A DNA stretch of 64,000 nt from Campanula takesimana (taxonomy: Eukaryota > Streptophyta > Magnoliopsida > Asterales > Campanulaceae), in NCBI GenBank assembly GCA_026119855.1, contig JAOWBW010000087.1, positions 1,707,501 through 1,771,500 on the forward strand. The letters run 5' to 3'. The translations under genes were made by a program, and so were the position numbers. Positions 23,601-32,634 of the stretch are shown piece after piece. The notes beneath the pieces were generated by a model that saw only the letters and a program-made list of their open reading frames with translations, was not told the origin of the DNA and searched no databases. Positions within the stretch are counted from its first letter, which is position 1, and each line of letters begins with the position of its first letter.

Positions 23601-24149
23601 GAAGCCAGCGACATTGGCGAAGCCAGAAATTCAGTGGAAGTGGAAGGGGGTCGAAATTATAATATACTGGTATTTTTTTTTTTCATAAATCAATAGGGGT
23701 CAAAATAAATAAAATCACAGTTTTTAATAGTAAAAAGGTCATTTTCCAAATTTTAAAAGTGGTAAAATTGACCGAACACTAAAATCAAAGGGGTCTTGGC
23801 CAGCGGCTAAGCTACTCTTTGCAAATGGGGTCATTCAACCCCTTAATTTTGGAGTGATATCAATTTCATTCCTTTAATATTAATTTTCCTTTCCATAAAT
23901 TTCTGGCTTCGTCGCTTACACCGACTTCGGCCAGCCAGTCAATAATTGAAATGAGATGGGAAGGAAAGATGAAGATGAAGATGAAGTAGGAAAAAGGACG
24001 AAAATAACCTTTTGAATGAAAGGAACAGAGATAAAGCAGGCAGTGGCTTCTTCGTCATGATGGGCAGGGGCAGTATTGGAATCTTTAATATTCAAGGTTA
24101 CCCCATTCCCATAGTTATTATTCCCATTTGCTCCTCCCATCTCAGCCAT
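20664..24149 (-). CDS. NIP subgroup I aquaporin (NOD26-like), 5 exons, 282 aa
   Basis: Exons (minus): 24149-24009, 23355-23131, 22314-22117, 21915-21854, 20886-20664; all GT-AG, summed length 849 nt with the frame kept. It is a six-helix channel of the major intrinsic protein family. Both pore motifs are intact: NPA at about residues 105-107 (GHISGAHFNPAVT) and 217-219 (PISGASMNPARSLGPA). Filter residues fit the W-V-A-R pattern of NIP subgroup I: Trp about 85 in SIVWGL, a Val in helix 5 (STVLLNVMFAG), Ala before the second NPA, and Arg 220. Family members pass water, glycerol and undissociated small solutes including arsenite. The N terminus is Asn/Gly-rich and cytosolic; the C terminus (FLKYAARNNSSR) has serines of the kind phosphorylated in NOD26. 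Start chosen because the minus CT/GT-rich leader precedes it. Introns carry at least four MITEs. Confidence 0.95.
21164..21303. mobile_element. MITE with GTGTGAGACAGTCTCAC ends, in NIP intron 4
   Basis: Left TGGTGTGAGACAGTCTCACG and right GTCTCACGTGTGAGACTGTC are inverted; each end contains its own GAGAC..GTCTC palindrome. About 140 bp, no TA-type duplication. Superfamily uncertain. Confidence 0.7.
21505..21678. mobile_element. Stowaway-type MITE in NIP intron 4
   Basis: The right end GATTTGGGGACGGAGGGAG plus TA is clear. The body (TTTGAATAGTCAAACGCGAA, TTGTCCCAAAAAATTCTTC) matches 22771-22940 and 31146-31324 in reverse. The left end is approximate. Confidence 0.75.
22771..22940. mobile_element. 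Stowaway-type MITE in NIP intron 2
   Basis: CTCCCTCCGTCCCAAAATG at the left and AACGTTGGAACGGAGGGAG at the right, TA flanks, 170 bp. Contains TTTGACTATTCAAA. Confidence 0.9.
23616..23915. mobile_element. MITE with CGAAGCCAGAAATT ends, in NIP intron 1
   Basis: GGCGAAGCCAGAAATT at the left pairs with AAATTTCTGGCTTCGTCG at the right, about 300 bp. The interior holds GGGGTC motifs at both sides (GGGGGTCGAAATTA, GGGGTCATTCAACCCC). Superfamily not settled. Confidence 0.7.
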
Positions 24150-24156
24150 AGATCTC

Positions 24157-24209
24157 CTCTCTCTCTCTCTCTTTATGTGTGTGTTTTGTGTGTGTGTGTG
24201 TGTGTGTGA
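24157..24209. repeat. CT and GT microsatellites in the NIP 5' leader
   Basis: (CT)n followed by (GT)n just upstream of the NIP ATG. On the transcript these read as (AC)n then (AG)n. Confidence 0.85.
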
Positions 24210-24267
24210 AAGAATTTTTGGATTCACAAAACAACAATGGAGTGAAAACGGGTTTAGTAGCATGTCT

Positions 24268-24276
24268 TATTTATAC
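24268..24276 (-). promoter_or_regulatory. Candidate TATA box of the NIP gene
   Basis: TATAAATAA on the minus strand about 120 bp upstream of the NIP ATG, a usual plant spacing. Confidence 0.55.
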
Positions 24277-24407
24277 ACACTTAAGTAGAGAGAGAGAGAG
24301 AGGGAGATTGACCTTTTCTAAGACGAAAGCATTTTGAGTTTTGACTAAATGGGTCTTATTATTTGCTGTTTCGATCTACAATAACTAGTAAAATAGTAAT
24401 ACGCATA

Positions 24408-24612
24408 CTCACTCTATCCCGAAAAGATAGTCAATTTGATTTTTTATGATTAACAAAAATAAACTTTGACCAACAACTATTGATGACGATAAGTGATTTA
24501 TCAATATATTTTTTTTTTAGAATGATTAGATCGTCACCAATAGTTGTTGGTTAACGCTTATTTATGTTCACTATAAAAAGTCAAAATGAGACTATCTTTT
24601 TGGGACATAGAG
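24408..24612. mobile_element. Degenerate Stowaway-type MITE upstream of NIP
   Basis: Left CCCGAAAAGATAGTCAATTT, right AGACTATCTTTTTGGGACA, an inverted pair. The interior contains AACAACTATTGATGACGAT and its inverse ATCGTCACCAATAGTTGTTG. Confidence 0.75.
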
Positions 24613-24829
24613 ATTATTAAATATATATGGATTTAATAGTTAATTAATATCCGTGAGTAGATCATTTTTCATTTTCAATTGAGATTATCTATATTACAAT
24701 ACAAAGCGGAAATAACCGCTACACAAAGAGTGGTTGAGATTTAATCTCAGAAATTTGATCCAACGGCCTCAATTCTCTCCTTTCTTTAACTAGACTAGCG
24801 GGTAACCCGTGCTCTGCACGGAAACCAAT

Positions 24830-25640
24830 ACTATGTCTTTTAACTATAGTTAACTGATATAGTAATCATCATTTTAACTAATACTATTAATAATAAAAAT
24901 TAATCTATATGATTACTATTATTATAATAACTATTATAATTAATTAATACTATTGATAGTAATAGTTAATATATATATTAATAGCAATGATTAGTCTATA
25001 TAATAATAATTATTAATATAATTATTATAATAAAATAATATTATTAATAGTAATAGTTAATTGATATAGTAACTATTATGATTAATTAATATTAAAAATT
25101 AATAATGTAACTTATATAATAACTATTATAATCAACTAATACTAATAATAATAATAGTTAATGTATGTAGTCTATTATAGTTAACCAATACTATTAATAG
25201 TAAAAAATAACTTATAAAGTAACTATTATGGTTAACTAATACTATTAATAATAATAATAATTAACTATATAGTAACTATTATAGTTAACTAATACTATTA
25301 ATAGTAATAGTTAACTAATATAGTAGTAACTAATACTATTAGTAGTAATATTTAACTAATATAGTTAACTATAATAGTAACTATTATAGTTAACTAATAC
25401 TATTAATAGCAGTATTTAACTTGTATTGTAACTAATATTGTTAACTAATACTATTAATAGTAATAGTTAACTAATATAGTTAACTATAATAGTAACTATT
25501 ACTAATAAGAGTAATAGTTAACTATAATGGCTAACTATTATAGTTAACTATTACTAATAATAGTAATAGTTACTATAATAGTTAACTATTATAGTAACCC
25601 TTTTTAGTAACTATTATTATTAGATAATAGTATTAGCTAA
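24830..25640. repeat. AT-rich array of TAGTTAACTA / AATACTATTAATAG palindromes
   Basis: About 800 bp of overlapping imperfect repeats: AGTTAACTAATACTATTAAT, TAGTAACTATTATAGTTAAC and similar, repeated more than ten times with no fixed long period. Nearly every motif is self-complementary. It follows ACCCGTGCTCTGCACGG at about 24811. Confidence 0.8.
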
Positions 25641-26223
25641 TGAAAAGAAAATGAAAAGTCACTTATTTATTAGTATGTTGTTGATGTGGCTTCTCCAAAT
25701 GCAAGCTTTCTCTATTGTTTGTCCACGTGTCAATACCATAGCTCTTTTGGCCAACTTTAATATATATATATATAGATTTTAACCTCCCACCCCTCCAAAA
25801 ACCGCAAGACACATTCTTTTTCTTTTTTCCTCCTAACACAACCCAAAAATCAAACAACCCTCCATCATCAATTTACCACAAAACATTCAAACTCTCTCCC
25901 CTGCGATACGATGAAGCTCTTAAAAGTGAATCAATTCTACGTTTTCTCATTGTTGGCACTAAAAAGCCACACCAAAATTTCATCGATTCTAAGGGGAGAA
26001 TGAAAGGCACGTCGGAAGTGGTGGGTAGGCAATTGCATGGCGTGGTCGATGTATGGGGTGAGGAATTTACTGAAGACGAGCAAATTGGTGGGTATTGCTG
26101 TGGGTTGTGGTTGTAATTTAGTTTGCTTAGTTTTGATGACTTTCGGAATACGCGCAGTGTCATGCATGTGTGCTCATTGAACTTTTGGGTTAAATAATGG
26201 GTTCATGTGATTTTTTTTTATTA

Positions 26224-26256
<33 letters not shown>

Positions 26257-27240
26257 TTGATTTTTGCTCCCCATAGCAGGAAAAAAAAGTTGAGTTCTTG
26301 GTGATGTTTTGGTGGTTTTTTTGCTTGCATTTTTTCCAGCATGAACCAAGTTGCCCTTGGATTTTGATGGTTGATTTTATGTCCTGTTTTTTCAAGATCA
26401 ATTGTATTGTTAGTCAAAATCTTGGTAGAATGAATATCTAAATTTACTTATAACCAATAGTAAATTTGAATATTCATTTGAGATTTGAGACATTAGTTAT
26501 TTATTTAATTTCCTTCCGTGGGTTGTATTCAATTGTTTTCCATCTTCCATGTGATTAAGATTCTTAAGTGCTTGGAACTTGAGAAATAGAACAGCCGAAA
26601 AGAAATAGTAAATGAGTTTATAAGTTATATGAAGTGGTAGTGTGCAAGGTGTTGATTAAAGAATGAATTGGGTGAAGTTAATAATTCAACTTACTGCTAT
26701 TGATTAATTCTCATTTTCATTTGCTGAATAAATTAAAACTAAGATAGTGTAAGGGTTGGAGGTTAAACAGGGTAATGGTTAGTGGGTTGGTTTGGGAGTT
26801 AGAGAAAAAGAGAAGAAAAGGGGAAGATTTGGGTTAAGGTTTAATTTATTTCTATTTTCACATTGGTCTATACTCTTGCCGTGTCATTTGGTACGGGGTT
26901 AGTACTAGTACACTATACATTTCAAAATGAGTGTCACAACTCATTGTAACTGGCTTGTCAATTTTTGTTTATAACAGGAACCGAACCCTTGACTTCTGTA
27001 TCAAAGATAGGGGCATATACCGTATGAGATAAAACTCATTGACGTCTTATCTATTTTTAAAGAAAATTATACTCCTTCATTCTTAAATGAATGAATGTCT
27101 GAAATTGCTTCTGATCAATAAAAAGTAAAATCGGACATTCATTATTTGACATAGTTACTATTTGTGTTTTTACATTACTTAAGTCACTATAGATTCACGT
27201 TCTTTTTTAAAGAATGTAATATTACGCAATCCATTCTGTT
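25641..27240. other. Intergenic, possible cryptic transcription unit, no recognised gene
   Basis: A TATA run (about 25757-25776) is followed by a C/A-rich leader-like stretch and a plus ORF at 25911 (MKLLKVNQFYVFSLLALKSH, about 30 codons), then another short one starting MKGTSEVVGRQLHGVVDVWG. Neither identifies a family. A long T tract is at 26212-26248. From 26400 to 27240 I see nothing definite. Confidence 0.35.
26955..27060 (-). mobile_element. Possible SINE head (tRNA-like B box)
   Basis: On the minus strand AAGTCAAGGGTTCGGTTCC resembles the pol III B box plus flank found in plant tRNA-derived SINEs, with a weak A-box-like stretch upstream. No clear tail or target duplication was found. 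Confidence 0.25.
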
Positions 27241-27248
27241 CAAATGGG

Positions 27249-27428
27249 TAAATATAAAGTCATAAAAACGTGTCACTAAATTTGGCTTACAAAATGATGT
27301 ATCATGATTTTATTGGTATTTTTAATTAGAGTGTGCCGGGTCCACTATTGATGCAACCAATAAAATATCGCTACCTCACTTTGTATCCTTCATTTTGTGA
27401 AATCCTTTTGTGCCCCTAGCATTGCCCC
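27249..27428. mobile_element. MITE, GGGGCACAAAA-end family, copy 1
   Basis: Core TTTTTAATTAGAGTGTG followed by CCGGGTCC and GATGCAACCAATAAAATATC. The right end TTTTGTGCCCCTAGCATTGC is intact; the left end is diverged. Confidence 0.75.
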
Positions 27429-27657
27429 TGTTCAAATAGATGTTTTTAATGAAACCTTGATTCAAGATACTTGTTGTTGCCGGAGATGTTTGTTGTTGGA
27501 AAGCGTGCGTTCATAATTAAGGTAAGGATGAATTGAAGGCTGCTACAACAACCCACCGGAAATGCACAATGATCTGATTTCCCCATTAAATGACCGTTTT
27601 TTTTTTGTTTTTTTGTTTTTTTTTTTAAAAAGAATATTGATTTGTTTTCTTTAAAGA

Positions 27658-27826
27658 GGGTAATGCTAAGCTTACGAAAGAAGTTTACAAAATGAATACA
27701 AGATGTGGTGACGATATTTTATTGACTACATTGATAGTGGACCCGGCACACTCAAATTAAAAACGCCAAAACAATTATGACACCTCATTTTGTAAACCAC
27801 ATTTTGTAGCCATCTCTTATAACTTT
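27658..27826. mobile_element. MITE, GGGGCACAAAA-end family, copy 2 (inverted, diverged)
   Basis: Reverse orientation: GGTAATGCTAAG at the left, GATAGTGGACCCGGCACACT in the middle. Both ends are worn. Lies about 230 bp from copy 1. Confidence 0.65.
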
Positions 27827-27981
27827 ATTATTTCCCTTTCCTTAAATTCGAAGGCGTTCATGTGGATGCTTCTAATTTTATCTTACACAACAAGTTTATG
27901 GCTATATGCAACTAAATACACTGATCCCAACAGAGTAATAGTCTGAATAAATACATACTCCCTCCATGCACAAATATAATA

Positions 27982-28246
27982 CTCCCTCCGTCTCAAAATA
28001 GATGTCGTTTTGGAGTGTTTCACACATATTAAGAAATATCATTAATGCATGTGAAAAACTCCCAAATACCCCTAAAGTAATTCAACTACCTAGGTAATTA
28101 AATGGTTAGGTGAGAGATACTTCTCTATCATTATTAAGGGTATAATTGGTATAGAGCAATAAAAAATCTTTGAAAATAGTGAAACGACAAGTATTTTGAG
28201 ACAAAATTTAACTCTCAAAACGACATCTATTTTGAGACGGAGGGAG
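27982..28246. mobile_element. Stowaway-type MITE beside a second solo end
   Basis: Ends CTCCCTCCGTCTCAAAATAG and CTATTTTGAGACGGAGGGAG, long perfect arms, TA flanks. Another CTCCCTCCATGCAC end lies 24 bp to the left (about 27958) with no partner. Confidence 0.9.
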
Positions 28247-28285
28247 TAAAAAATAAGAAAAAAAATACCGAAAACCCTTTTAAAA

Positions 28286-28466
28286 AAGAATAAGGGCACA
28301 AAAAAGTCACAAAAACTTGCTCACAAAATTCTAGGTGTAATGATGTTATTGGTGTTTTTAATTAGAGTGTGGCGGTTCCGTTATCGATGCAACCAATAAA
28401 ATATCGCCACCTCATTTTGTGAGCAAGATTTTGTGACTTTATTTTGTACCCCTAGCATTGCTCTTT
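28286..28466. mobile_element. MITE, GGGGCACAAAA-end family, copy 3
   Basis: GGGCACAAAAAAGTCACAAA at the left pairs with TTTGTGACTTTATTTTGTAC at the right. The interior is nearly identical to the copy at 43271-43446. Confidence 0.85.
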
Positions 28467-30244
28467 CAAAAAAAAAAATCATATAAAAAAACTTACAAAA
28501 TATTTCTTCAATCTAAAAAGTCCTAAAATTAACTTATCGATACCAAAAAGCCCAAACATTGACGAATTGACTAACGCGGTTAGGTTAGAGTATTCATATT
28601 AATAAAAAAAATTATCTTTTCTATCAATTAATGACGTATTACAAATACAAAAGTTTTTTACAATACAAAATAATTTAATTGTAATATTCTTAGATTTTAT
28701 AAAAATAGTTATAACATCAATAAATATATTATTATTATTTTAGTTAATTAATAATTTTTAATAATACAGTTAATAAAAAAAGTAATAAGATTGAAAAACA
28801 ATAATGAATGTGATAATATTGAAAAAAATATCATCATAATTTTTATTATTTTTATGATCTTACATAATAATAACAAAAAAAACTAAAAAACATAAAGAAT
28901 CACCTTCCGATTACTTCTCTAATGTATCAAAAACTAGTACTATGCCCGTGCAGGATGGCACGTTGTCGGTATGAAGTGGTGACAGTATAAAACAACGACA
29001 TGCTCGACTCTCCACAAATAACTGAAAACACATATCATTCTATGGATATTCCATGTATATCACTTAGTATACTGCTCGGTAGAATCTCAAGATGCTTGCT
29101 ACTTCTACCAATCAACTGAACTGGTCGTTTCTGAACCAATTCCCATTTATTGTTAATTTTTTCGTGTGTCTAAAGCATTTAAACACCTTAAAGCTATTCA
29201 CAATGCATTACGCTTCATTCTCACCTGCGCCCTGATAATAGCACTTCTTTTATCTTGCTCAGCCTTTTCCACCAAACTTGGTCCTCACTGCTTCCTGTGC
29301 ATCAACCTGTTTTGCTTATAGTTGGCAGCCCTCTTAGTCCGTATTTTCTGTATAGAATCTTGGTCAAACAAACTGTCAAATTGAACAAATTGAACAAATT
29401 GAAGTTTCGCTCTGGAGTAGTTAGTAAAAATGGAGGGCGAAAATAATCTAACGTACCGTGATGAGAGTAGATATAAGTGTGTCACCATGAATTTCGATTC
29501 CTTTAACCTTTTCAGATGTAGTTTGTCCCTACACATTCTTCTCTCAAAAATATGAAATTATTTCATTGAAGGAATGCTAAAATCTACTGCGCCAAACCAC
29601 AAAATAATATTTATAAACCTGGATTTATGTATTAATCCTTTTCATTTGCATCGAAAAGAAGAACAAATTTTTTGAATGTCATGCAAAATCCTAATTCAAA
29701 TGGCAGCAAAATTTAATGATGGATTCATAATCTGTAAGAAAGCAATTGAGAACTCAGACACAAAGTTGCCAATTAACAATTTGCAAACACCGTTTCCTAT
29801 AAAAGAAAAATTAAAAAACCGAGTTACCAAATTGAAGTAGGAAGAAGATGAGGCAGAATGACAAAAATCAAACAATTATCGTAACTGGTAAGGAGAAGAA
29901 TTCAAGCTTCCTTTTCTGATTTGAGAATGAGTTTGTAAGACACTTGGTTTCTGATTTGAGAAGGAGTTATTATGTAGTTGTGTAAGGGATAAAGATTACA
30001 ACATTGAATCTCAGCCACCCTTTATGGTGGTTGAGAAAAGATCTTGACCTCTCTTTATAAGTTGGTTACTCATGAGTGCTATTGTAATATAGATTCCTAT
30101 TTTTATTATTAAATAATAGGTAATTAAATAATAATGATAATAATGATTAATTTTTGTTGTTGCTATTATTATTATTATTATTATTGTTGTTATTATTATT
30201 ATTATTGGCATCCTTTCCTTCTTTGTTGGGTTAATTATTATATA
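28467..30244. other. Intergenic, fragments of repeats, no gene seen
   Basis: About 28496-28690 matches one arm of the foldback at 30245-30705. CTAGTACTATGCCCGTGCAG at about 28934 resembles the CCGTGC-type end seen at 24811. A minus stretch near 29300-29440 encodes a basic patch (KIRTKRAANYKQNRLMHRKQ) with no identified family. TTA repeats occupy about 30160-30205. Confidence 0.45.
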
Positions 30245-30705
30245 ATAATATTATTATTATAATTACTTCGTGTTGTAGTTTATTTTAATATTCCTAACAC
30301 GTCATTTATTGAAAGGGAAGTTAAGTTTGTATTAATATGAATGTTCAAACTTAACGACGTTAATTAAATAGTTAACGTTTGGACTTTTTTGGTATTGATA
30401 ATATGAATTTAGGAATTTTTAGATTGAAGAAAAAAATTGTGGGTTTTTGGATATGAAATTTTTTTAAGGGGATTTTTGGTATTTTTCCCTCAAAAAAGCT
30501 TTCATATCTAAGAAACTCAATTTTTTTCCTTCAAACTAAAAAAATATGAATTTAAATTATCAATACCAAAAAATCCAAACGTTAACTATTCAACTAACGC
30601 CGTTAAGTTTGAACATTCATATTAATAAAAACTTAACTTCCCTTTCAATAAATGAAGTGTTAGGAATATTAAAATAAACTACAACACGAAATAATTATAA
30701 TAATA
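30245..30705. mobile_element. Foldback element with about 225-bp inverted arms
   Basis: The left arm (TTCGTGTTGTAGTTTATTTT, AACACGTCATTTATTGAAAG, GTTAACGTTTGGAC) is mirrored by the right (GTCCAAACGTTAAC-like, CTTTCAATAAATGAAGTG, AAAATAAACTACAACACGAA). The arms nearly meet at about 30476, leaving almost no loop, so the whole forms one long hairpin. No ORF. A related single arm lies at 28496-28690. Confidence 0.85.
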
Positions 30706-30881
30706 ATTTCATTATTAAATAATAAAAATAAAAATAATAGTTATAAAAAAATAAAAGTTAATAATAATAATAATAATTATTATTATTATTTAATTACTTA
30801 ATATTTAATAATAGAAATACGAATTTTGTATTTATTATAGAAGTAATTGGAAGGCGATTTTTTAATTTTGTGAAATTTACA

Positions 30882-31024
30882 CTCCCTCTACTCCACTTAA
30901 ATGCCGCTTGGATTGCCATACTGTGTGCGGAATATGTTTACTTTGTAAATGTCCGAAAAAATTTCAAATTATTTTTTGATCAAACTAAAAAAAAAAAAAA
31001 AGATCATCCGCTTTTAGATGGAGG
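30882..31024. mobile_element. Short degenerate Stowaway-type MITE
   Basis: CTCCCTCTACTCCACTTAAA at the left, CTTTTAGATGGAG then TA at the right; 143 bp. Confidence 0.55.
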
Positions 31025-31145
31025 TATAAAATGAAGGTAGTACTTTCTTTAAAACATTACTTATATTATGTCACAATTTAAATTAAAAAATATATAATCA
31101 CAAAGCGATTTTATCTTAGTATAACAAGTACAAACAAACGAAATA

Positions 31146-31324
31146 CTCCTTGCGTCCTAAAATGATGTTTTCATTTGTCATTTTTTACTGTCCCAAAAAG
31201 TCTTTCTCATTTTTATAATTTAGGCTTAATGTTCATAAACACAACATGGCCAGTGAAGCAAGTGTTCCTATCCTTAGAAAAGTTTGAATAGTCAAACGTG
31301 AAGATCATTTTGGGAAAGAGTGTG
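31146..31324. mobile_element. Stowaway-type MITE, TTTGAATAGTCAAAC subfamily
   Basis: CTCCTTGCGTCCTAAAATG and the worn right end ATTTTGGGAAAGAGTGTG. Same body as 21505-21678 and 22771-22940. Confidence 0.75.
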
Positions 31325-31397
31325 TATTAAAGAAAGCAACGGCGGATTCGAACATTTAACGTCATCAAATATGTCAATCATTAATTAGAACAAAGTA

Positions 31398-31663
31398 CTC
31401 CCTCCGGTCCAAAATAACTGTCACTTTTGGACCAAAATTTTGGTCCAAAATAATTGTCACTTTTGAGCTAAATGTCCCTTTTACCCTTGCATTGAAACTT
31501 GTTCTATTTTATTAATTGTCTTAGGTGTGAGACATTAATGTTAGAAAGTTGCACACTTAATAGGGGTAAAGTTGGAACTTTTGTGATTAAGTCATGATAA
31601 TAATTGCATTTCTTAAAAAATGTGCAAATGCAAAAAATGACAGATATTTTGGACCAGAGGGAG
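31398..31663. mobile_element. Stowaway-type MITE, TTTTGGTCCAAAA subfamily
   Basis: Ends CTCCCTCCGGTCCAAAATA and ATTTTGGACCAGAGGGAG, TA flanks. It is the complete relative of the fragment at 15185-15404. Confidence 0.9.
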
Positions 31664-32042
31664 TAAAGAATTAGAGCAAACTATGGGAGTGGGTCGGCAG
31701 AAGATGTTAGTTCGACCAACAAATTTGGTGTCCCTCAAATATGAACACGCCATTTGAATTATTAATAATAAGCTAATTAATTTCCTTTCATAAAAAGAAA
31801 TTCAACCAAATTTAAATATTAAATCTTCCCATTGGACCAACAACTTTGAATCTATCCAACCAGCCGCAATAGAATTAAGCTCGGACAAGAGCCATTATCT
31901 AGTAAGATGTCTCATTTCCTTGCCATTAGCTGCATATTTTTTTCTAGTTTTATATGACAATTAACAAGGAAGCATCTTAGCTTAAGGATGGGATGGGATG
32001 GGATGGAAGAAGGCCGACCTCATTCTCATCGCTTTAAACATA
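31664..32042. other. Intergenic, nothing recognised
   Basis: Only a GGGAT pentamer run (about 31987-32005) stands out. Confidence 0.5.
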
Positions 32043-32230
32043 CTCCCTTCGTCTTATTTCCAATTACAAAAGTTCACATTTTAAATTGCAAAGTTAAAAT
32101 TATGCACGAAAATTAAGGATAACGTTAGAAATGTGATGTGTTGTGAGTGTAGATAGTTGAATAAGAAAGAGAAAGTAGGGTAGAGTATAGTATATAGTAG
32201 TGAGTTAGTTTATGTGAGTATGACAAGTGG
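32043..32230. mobile_element. Stowaway-type MITE fragment (left end only)
   Basis: CTCCCTTCGTCTTATTTCC with TA at its left, body with GATGTGTTGTGAGTGTAGAT and GTATGACAAGTGGG. No right end found. Confidence 0.5.
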
Positions 32231-32352
32231 GTGTTTGAACATGGGCATAACATGTGATTATTAATTTCATGCATGAAATCATAAATATAATGTTAATATA
32301 AAGTATAGAAGATTAATTAATGTGTAGAATTTCTAAAATGTAATATTACATA

Positions 32353-32634
32353 CTCCCTCCGTCCCAGCAGAAGTGTCGCTTTTTTCCCTTTTGGTCCGTC
32401 CCAGCACAAGTGTCACTACCCAAAATGACAAACTTTTAATACTTTTATATTCAACCAACCCCACTATTTAATCTCACTCATTCTCTCTCTTCATTTTCCA
32501 CCACTCATTTTATTCAACCAATACTACTATTTACCCCACTCATTCTCTCTCTTCATTTTCTACCACACATCTACTACCTTTTCTTAATCTCCGTGTCCCA
32601 AAAGTTGGTGACACTTCTGCTGGGACGGAGGGAG
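32353..32634. mobile_element. Stowaway-type MITE, long perfect arms
   Basis: CTCCCTCCGTCCCAGCAGAA and TTCTGCTGGGACGGAGGGAG are perfect inverted repeats; TA flanks; 282 bp. The body belongs to the 6443-6688 subfamily in reverse. Confidence 0.95.

Noticed and set aside
26041..26110. PPR motif (GRQLHGVV)
   Set aside because: One short match without the repeat series that defines PPR proteins.
29285..29536. Basic minus ORF (KRAANYKQNRLMHRKQ) as a bZIP or helicase piece
   Set aside because: The spacing of basic residues does not fit bZIP and no second motif supports a helicase.
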